Assembly: GCA_019057975.1 (NCBI GenBank)
Contig: JAHLWJ010000069.1
Coordinates: 1 to 17,164, forward strand
Reading direction: 5' to 3'
Length of the DNA: 17,164 nucleotides
Origin: Promethearchaeota archaeon
Lineage (GTDB): Archaea; Asgardarchaeota; Lokiarchaeia; Sigynarchaeales; SOKP01
Made by a program: the position numbers and the translations under genes. Numbering within the stretch: position 1 is the first letter of the stretch; each line of letters starts with the position of its first letter. Below, one piece after another: positions 13,396 through 17,164 of the stretch. Below the pieces are notes generated by a model that did not search any database, was not told the origin of the DNA, and saw nothing but the letters and a program-made list of their open reading frames with translations.

Positions 13396-15465
13396 ATGGA
13401 AAAAAATTTCATTTTATATTGGAATTTTGATGAAATCTTTGATGGTAAAGGCATCTTAGAATCAGTATCAAATAAAAAAGATCAAATTATTGGGTATGCG
13501 GATCTTTTCGATGGTATTAAGGGAAAAGCGCTCAGATTCGATGGTTATACAACTCATCTAACGATCCCAAAAAATAGACTTCCTGAATCCCTTGAACAGT
13601 TTACAATTAGTGCATGGATAGCTAATGGTGCTTATACATGGAACGAGGGACCTATTATCGAAAATTATGATGAAAAAAATGGATTCTTTCTTGGTGTGAC
13701 TGCTAATGGAAGAGTCCGTTTTAAAGTAATAATTAATGGAGAAGCATTTAAAGTTGAATCTGAACAGAAAACGCCTCTTTTCAAGTGGATGAATGTTACA
13801 AGCGTGTTCGATACTACTCGTGGAATATATCTCTATATAAACGGTGAATTGAAAGATTCCATGGATATTAAAGAACTCGTAGGAAAGGTGAGTCTTCCAA
13901 ATGATTCGATTAATATAGGCAGGGCTGCCAAGGACGTTCAACCTACAAATGGCGTGAATAATGGCGGTCATTTTGCTTGTCCGATTTACCTTGACGGAAT
14001 CATTGATGAACTAAAGTTTTTTGATAAAGCATTGTCTGCCGAACAAATTAAAGAAAGATTCATAAGTATCAAAGAAATAGGAGAACCTCCCTTGGAAAAA
14101 CGCGGACTTCCATCATTTCCTAAAGGTCCAAACAGATTCGGGGCATATTACACCACGCTTAAATATTATAAAGAATGGGATCGTCTTTGGAGAGTAAAAG
14201 ACCACGCGGATGTAGTTGTTCTCTTTGATGAGATGCCCGTTAAATACGTTTTCTGGAGGGGTTTGAATTACATTTCTGCATGGGTAACGGGTAATGGGAT
14301 CTGGTATACGAACGAATTTAACGAAACATGGGCGGATAAATTTGATCCAGACATAAACGGATGTGCCGAACCGATGTCTGATAAACAGTGCAAGACTTCT
14401 CATGTCAGGATTATAGAATCAAATGACGCCCGAGTTATAGTGCATTGGCGTTATGCCCTTATAGACACGAATTATAGACAGGCTAGAGTAGATCCACTTA
14501 CCAAATGGGGTGATTGGTCAGATGAATATTACGTAATCTACCCAGACGGCATTGGAATTCGAGATATAAATCTTCATAGTTCTCAACCAATGGAACCTCA
14601 CGAATTTCAAGAATCAATCGTCATTTTAGGTGAAGGAATGTGCCCCGAAGATGTCTATGATTTAGAGGCGGTTACCTTTCTCAACATGGAAGGGGAATCA
14701 TATACATATAGCTGGGAAAAATACAGTCCCAAATTCTTCCTAGGCCCAAAAAATAAAAATATTGAAATAATCAATGTAAAATCAGAGACTGTTCCTTTCT
14801 TAATCGTTCCGGATGGCCCATGCATCGTTGCGGGAAAACAATTTAACGGAAAAAAACGTCGCAACCCATTTTTCTTCCCTTATGCATATTTTGTAAAAAG
14901 TGGATCGCACTTTCCCTGGTGGAATTCTTGGCCCGTCGCTAATATCCCTACAGATGGAAGATTCACTTCAGTTTCCGATCGCCCCGCTCATACGAACGTC
15001 TCGTCAATGGCAGAATGGGCAGATTATGAGGTAGGTCCGGAATTAAGGAGGAGGATCATGCTTCATGGCGTTTGGGATAAGAACAATAAAGAAAAATTGG
15101 TTAGTTTGGCTAAATCTTGGCTGAGAGCCCCTGAAATCGAGCTGAAAACGGATGCATTTGATGATGGGAAATACGTACCCCATGAGAGAGCATATTACTT
15201 CACGTGTAAGGCTCTAAATTCAAAAAGTCCTCTTGAATTCACAATTAACGCGAGTAAAGAGCATCCAATAATGAATCTCGCACTTGTCATCCGGAATTTT
15301 GATGCTGATATCCTTCTTAAAATCAATGGTGAAGATATTCCCCATGGAAAGAACTTTCGATATGGAATAGAGCATGATCTTGATGAAAATAAAGTGGTGA
15401 TATGGATTAAATTAAATGTAAGTGATCCTACTCAAATTTTAATAAGTCCAAGAGGTGAAATGTAA
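13396..15465 (+). CDS. LamG (concanavalin-like) protein with large uncharacterised module
   Basis: The product has 689 residues. Residues 5-205 form a LamG/concanavalin-like lectin domain: W-N-F-D-E near the start, K-G-K-A-L-R-F-D-G-Y, F-T-I-S-A-W-I, I-Y-L-Y-I-N-G-E-L, I-N-I-G-R-A, and L-D-G-I-I-D-E-L-K-F-F-D-K-A-L-S at the end. A distinct module follows from about residue 246 (NRFGAYYTTLKYYKEWD) with dense aromatic motifs such as F-W-R-G-L-N-Y-I-S-A-W-V-T-G-N-G-I-W-Y-T (286-305) and a beta-rich W-S-D-E-Y-Y-V-I-Y-P-D-G-I-G-I-R-D-I. I do not recognise a named catalytic family; from memory, similar LamG proteins occur in planctomycete-like bacteria (unverified). Carbohydrate binding is likely, and hydrolase or lyase activity is possible. 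No signal peptide is visible, which is unusual for LamG. The later part is richer in G+C than its neighbours. Confidence 0.82.
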   Translation: MEKNFILYWNFDEIFDGKGILESVSNKKDQIIGYADLFDGIKGKALRFDGYTTHLTIPKNRLPESLEQFTISAWIANGAYTWNEGPIIENYDEKNGFFLGVTANGRVRFKVIINGEAFKVESEQKTPLFKWMNVTSVFDTTRGIYLYINGELKDSMDIKELVGKVSLPNDSINIGRAAKDVQPTNGVNNGGHFACPIYLDGIIDELKFFDKALSAEQIKERFISIKEIGEPPLEKRGLPSFPKGPNRFGAYYTTLKYYKEWDRLWRVKDHADVVVLFDEMPVKYVFWRGLNYISAWVTGNGIWYTNEFNETWADKFDPDINGCAEPMSDKQCKTSHVRIIESNDARVIVHWRYALIDTNYRQARVDPLTKWGDWSDEYYVIYPDGIGIRDINLHSSQPMEPHEFQESIVILGEGMCPEDVYDLEAVTFLNMEGESYTYSWEKYSPKFFLGPKNKNIEIINVKSETVPFLIVPDGPCIVAGKQFNGKKRRNPFFFPYAYFVKSGSHFPWWNSWPVANIPTDGRFTSVSDRPAHTNVSSMAEWADYEVGPELRRRIMLHGVWDKNNKEKLVSLAKSWLRAPEIELKTDAFDDGKYVPHERAYYFTCKALNSKSPLEFTINASKEHPIMNLALVIRNFDADILLKINGEDIPHGKNFRYGIEHDLDENKVVIWIKLNVSDPTQILISPRGEM

Positions 15466-15467
15466 AA

Positions 15468-15938
15468 ATGAAATCTGATAATGCAATAAAAATCTTCAAG
15501 AAAATGTGGAGTAAGCAACTCTTTGGAAAGGATCTTGAAACTTTTCTTGAAGTACTAAAGCATTCTACAAATAAATCTGAATATGCTGAAGATGAACTTT
15601 ATGGATGGGAAAAAATTGTTCAAGTTAATTTAAAAGACGCAGAAAATTTCTACTTAAAAGTTGATGAACCTTTCGCTGAACACCCTAAATTAGCCATAGA
15701 ACAGGGAAATACAGATTCTCCTGATACTACTATAATTACTGATGGAGATACCCTTACAGGAATAATAAGTGGAAGAGTTCGCTTATCACAGGAAAGTTCC
15801 GAATTATTTAAGGTTAAAGGTGACCAGACACAGGGATCTATCATCTTCATCTTGTTAATGATTATCGGACAAGAATTTGTAGAGCAAGAAAGACAAGCAG
15901 AAGCAAAAAGAAACGGAAAAAAAATTAAAATTGAATAA
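15468..15938 (+). CDS. Second SCP2-like lipid/ligand-binding protein
   Basis: The product has 156 residues, and its central part looks like an SCP2 domain: F-Y-L-K-V-D-E-P-F then S-P-D-T-T-I-I-T-D-G-D-T-L-T-G-I-I-S-G-R, and L-F-K-V-K-G-D-Q-T-Q-G-S-I-I-F as the strand-to-helix end. The T-I-x-T-D-x-D-T-L-x-G-I-I-S-G-R and K-V-K-G-D motifs correspond to D-A-T-L...I-L-A-G-R and I-E-G-D of the protein at 3172. An N-terminal helical extension (1-50) and a charged C-terminal tail (R-Q-A-E-A-K-R-N-G-K-K) flank it. The start lies two bases after the LamG stop, with GGTGA in the end of that gene, so translation is coupled. A lipid or hydrophobic carrier next to a glycan-binding protein hints at a glycolipid or lipid-linked substrate; this is speculative. 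Confidence 0.72.
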   Translation: MKSDNAIKIFKKMWSKQLFGKDLETFLEVLKHSTNKSEYAEDELYGWEKIVQVNLKDAENFYLKVDEPFAEHPKLAIEQGNTDSPDTTIITDGDTLTGIISGRVRLSQESSELFKVKGDQTQGSIIFILLMIIGQEFVEQERQAEAKRNGKKIKIE

Positions 15939-15981
15939 AATTGTTATCAAATCATTTTGTTAAAATTTACACTAAAATTAT

Positions 15982-16020
15982 ATTGATATTACAGAGTTAA
16001 AAGTCTCTGTATTGATATTA
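15982..16020. repeat. Hairpin ACAGAG/CTCTGT enclosed by 10-base direct repeats
   Basis: ATTGATATTA occurs twice (15982-15991 and 16011-16020), 29 bases apart. Between the copies, ACAGAG (15991-15996) and CTCTGT (16005-16010) form an inverted repeat with an 8-base loop. The element is 112 to 150 bases before dnaJ and 44 bases after the SCP2 gene. It may be a regulatory site or a 3' end structure of the LamG-SCP2 transcript. Confidence 0.4.
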
Positions 16021-16100
16021 AATTGAATAAATGGTTTGTCAATTATTATTACCTAAAAAAATAAATTCCATAAACAATTTTAATAAATTGATTTTCTAAC

Positions 16101-16114
16101 TTATTTTAAAATAA
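16101..16114. promoter_or_regulatory. Palindromic TATA-like element of dnaJ
   Basis: TTATTTTAAAATAA is a perfect 14-base palindrome 18 to 31 bases before ATG 16132, and its centre TTTTAAAA matches an archaeal TATA box. A symmetric site over the promoter could bind a heat-shock repressor; AT-rich chance symmetry is the alternative. Confidence 0.4.
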
Positions 16115-16131
16115 TAAGGGACTAAGACATT

Positions 16132-17164
16132 ATGAGTTCTAAGAAAAGAGATTACTATAAAGTTCTAGGAGTAGGTAAAGATGCTTCCACAAATGATATA
16201 AAGCTAGCTTATCGTAAATTAGCAAGAAAATTTCATCCAGATGTAAATAAAACTGATCCAAAGGCAAAGGAAAAATTTATCGAGATTCAAGAAGCTTATG
16301 AAGTATTGAATGATGAAAATAAAAGGAGAAATTATGATCGTTTCGGTCATGGCGGAGTGCAGGTTGATATGAGTGACTTCTTTTCAGGGGGAATTCCTGG
16401 CATCGATGAACTCTTCAGAAGTATTTTTGGTGAATTTAGTCCTTTTGGTGGTTTTGGTGGGGTTGCTTCGCGAACGAGAAGAAGAACAGCCCCTCGTCGA
16501 GAAGTAGGACAAGATATTGAGGATCATGTAGAAATTAGTTTTGAAGAAGCTATGTTCGGGGTGAAAAAAGATGTTCCGATTGAACGATATACTCCGTGTG
16601 ATGAATGCGAAGGAACAGGAGCAGAAGATCCCTCAAGTGTAATTACTTGTCCAGAATGCCAAGGAACTGGTCGAATTAGAAAAATGACACAATCAGGATT
16701 TGGTACAATTATTCGCGAATCCGCCTGCTACGTTTGTAAAGGCACCGGACAAGTAATAGAAAAGAAGTGCAAAGTATGCAATGGTTCTAAAGTTGTTCCT
16801 GAGGAAAAAATGATTCATGTTAATATCCCTCCTGGAGTAGAAAATGGAGTTCATTTAAAGGTACAAGGTGCAGGACATGTCCCTTCTGTTAATGCAATAC
16901 CTGGTGATCTTTATTTAGGAATTAGAATAACCAATAATGAAAAATTTATACGAAGAGGGAATGATCTGTATACACCTACCAATATTGATATAGTTACTGC
17001 TATTATTGGTGGAAAAATTAAAGTATATACTCTAGACTATAAGGAAAATAAGATTACTGAGAAAGAATTGCCAATTCCAGCTGGAACTCAACCAGGTACG
17101 GAATTTCGGATTAAAAATCGAGGGGTTTCTTATATGCGTGGAAGAGGAAGAGGAGACCAATATA
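16132..17164 (+). CDS. dnaJ: Chaperone DnaJ (Hsp40), truncated by window end
   Basis: The frame is open from ATG 16132 to the last base (344 codons), against a usual DnaJ length of about 370-390. The J domain has H-P-D at 35-37, which stimulates the ATPase of DnaK/Hsp70. A Gly/Phe-rich linker with F-G-G-F-G-G follows, then the zinc domain with four C-x-x-C units: CDECEGTG (156), CPECQGTG (173), CYVCKGTG (199) and CKVCNGSK (213). The fourth lacks the final glycine. The substrate-binding C-terminal domain follows, with [10 protein letters not shown] and P-G-D-L-Y-L. This is a type I, bacterial-style DnaJ, common in mesophilic archaea through old transfer. GGG (16118-16120) is a weak, somewhat distant ribosome-binding site. 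dnaK and grpE are not seen; they could lie beyond the edge. Confidence 0.97.
   Translation, partial: MSSKKRDYYKVLGVGKDASTNDIKLAYRKLARKFHPDVNKTDPKAKEKFIEIQEAYEVLNDENKRRNYDRFGHGGVQVDMSDFFSGGIPGIDELFRSIFGEFSPFGGFGGVASRTRRRTAPRREVGQDIEDHVEISFEEAMFGVKKDVPIERYTPCDECEGTGAEDPSSVITCPECQGTGRIRKMTQSGFGTIIRESACYVCKGTGQVIEKKCKVCNGSKVVPEEKMIHVNIPPGVENGVHLKVQGAGHVPSVNAIPGDLYLGIRITNNEKFIRRGNDLYTPTNIDIVTAIIGGKIKVYTLDYKENKITEKELPIPAGTQPGTEFRIKNRGVSYMRGRGRGDQY

Noticed and set aside
13558..13971. A 137-codon minus-strand ORF opposite the LamG gene
   Set aside because: It is antisense to clear LamG motifs and has no ribosome-binding site or domain signature.
1..17164. CRISPR array, transposon, tRNA or rRNA
   Set aside because: No regularly spaced direct repeats, transposase frame with terminal repeats, or cloverleaf was found on reading both strands.

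Overview
The window is AT-rich (roughly one third G+C by eye), has AT-rich intergenic stretches, Shine-Dalgarno sequences of the GGAG/AGGTG type, and TTG starts. The mix of genes (SCP2-domain proteins, a UroD/MtaA-type methyltransferase, PHP, GH3, an APH-fold kinase, bacterial-type DnaJ, a secreted repeat protein) fits a metagenome-derived archaeon of the Asgard/Lokiarchaeia kind. That placement is an inference from general appearance, because no marker gene is present. The first ~50 bases look like uncleaned Illumina Nextera P7 adapter, so the left edge is a contig end and not natural sequence.

Left part (1-4890): a truncated secreted/anchored repeat protein (minus strand, apparently with an ATT start); a GNAT acetyltransferase; a 417-base gene-free stretch; a small ferredoxin-like-fold orphan; a doubtful 65-codon ORF; an overlapping minus-strand pair of an SCP2-like lipid-binding protein and a GDPD-fold protein that has lost most catalytic residues; and an orphan zinc methyltransferase of the UroD/MtaA family.

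Middle part (4906-13297): a minus-strand run that reads as a carbohydrate catabolic cluster. In transcription order it is a zinc polyol/sugar dehydrogenase, an iron-dependent alcohol dehydrogenase, a D-tagatose/D-allulose 3-epimerase-family protein, an APH-fold kinase, a PfkB sugar kinase, a GH3 beta-glycosidase and a PHP-domain phosphoesterase. None has an evident signal peptide. Divergent from it (13396-15938) lie a LamG protein with a large uncharacterised module and a second SCP2-domain protein two bases downstream. My reading is an intracellular route: the LamG protein and the GH3 enzyme act on an imported glycan or glycoside, the two dehydrogenases and the epimerase interconvert polyols and ketoses, and the two kinases trap the products as phosphates. 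No transporter or transcription factor is visible in the window.

Right edge (16132-17164): a dnaJ gene truncated by the end of the window, preceded by a small palindrome and a hairpin enclosed in direct repeats. No tRNA, rRNA, CRISPR array or insertion sequence was seen.
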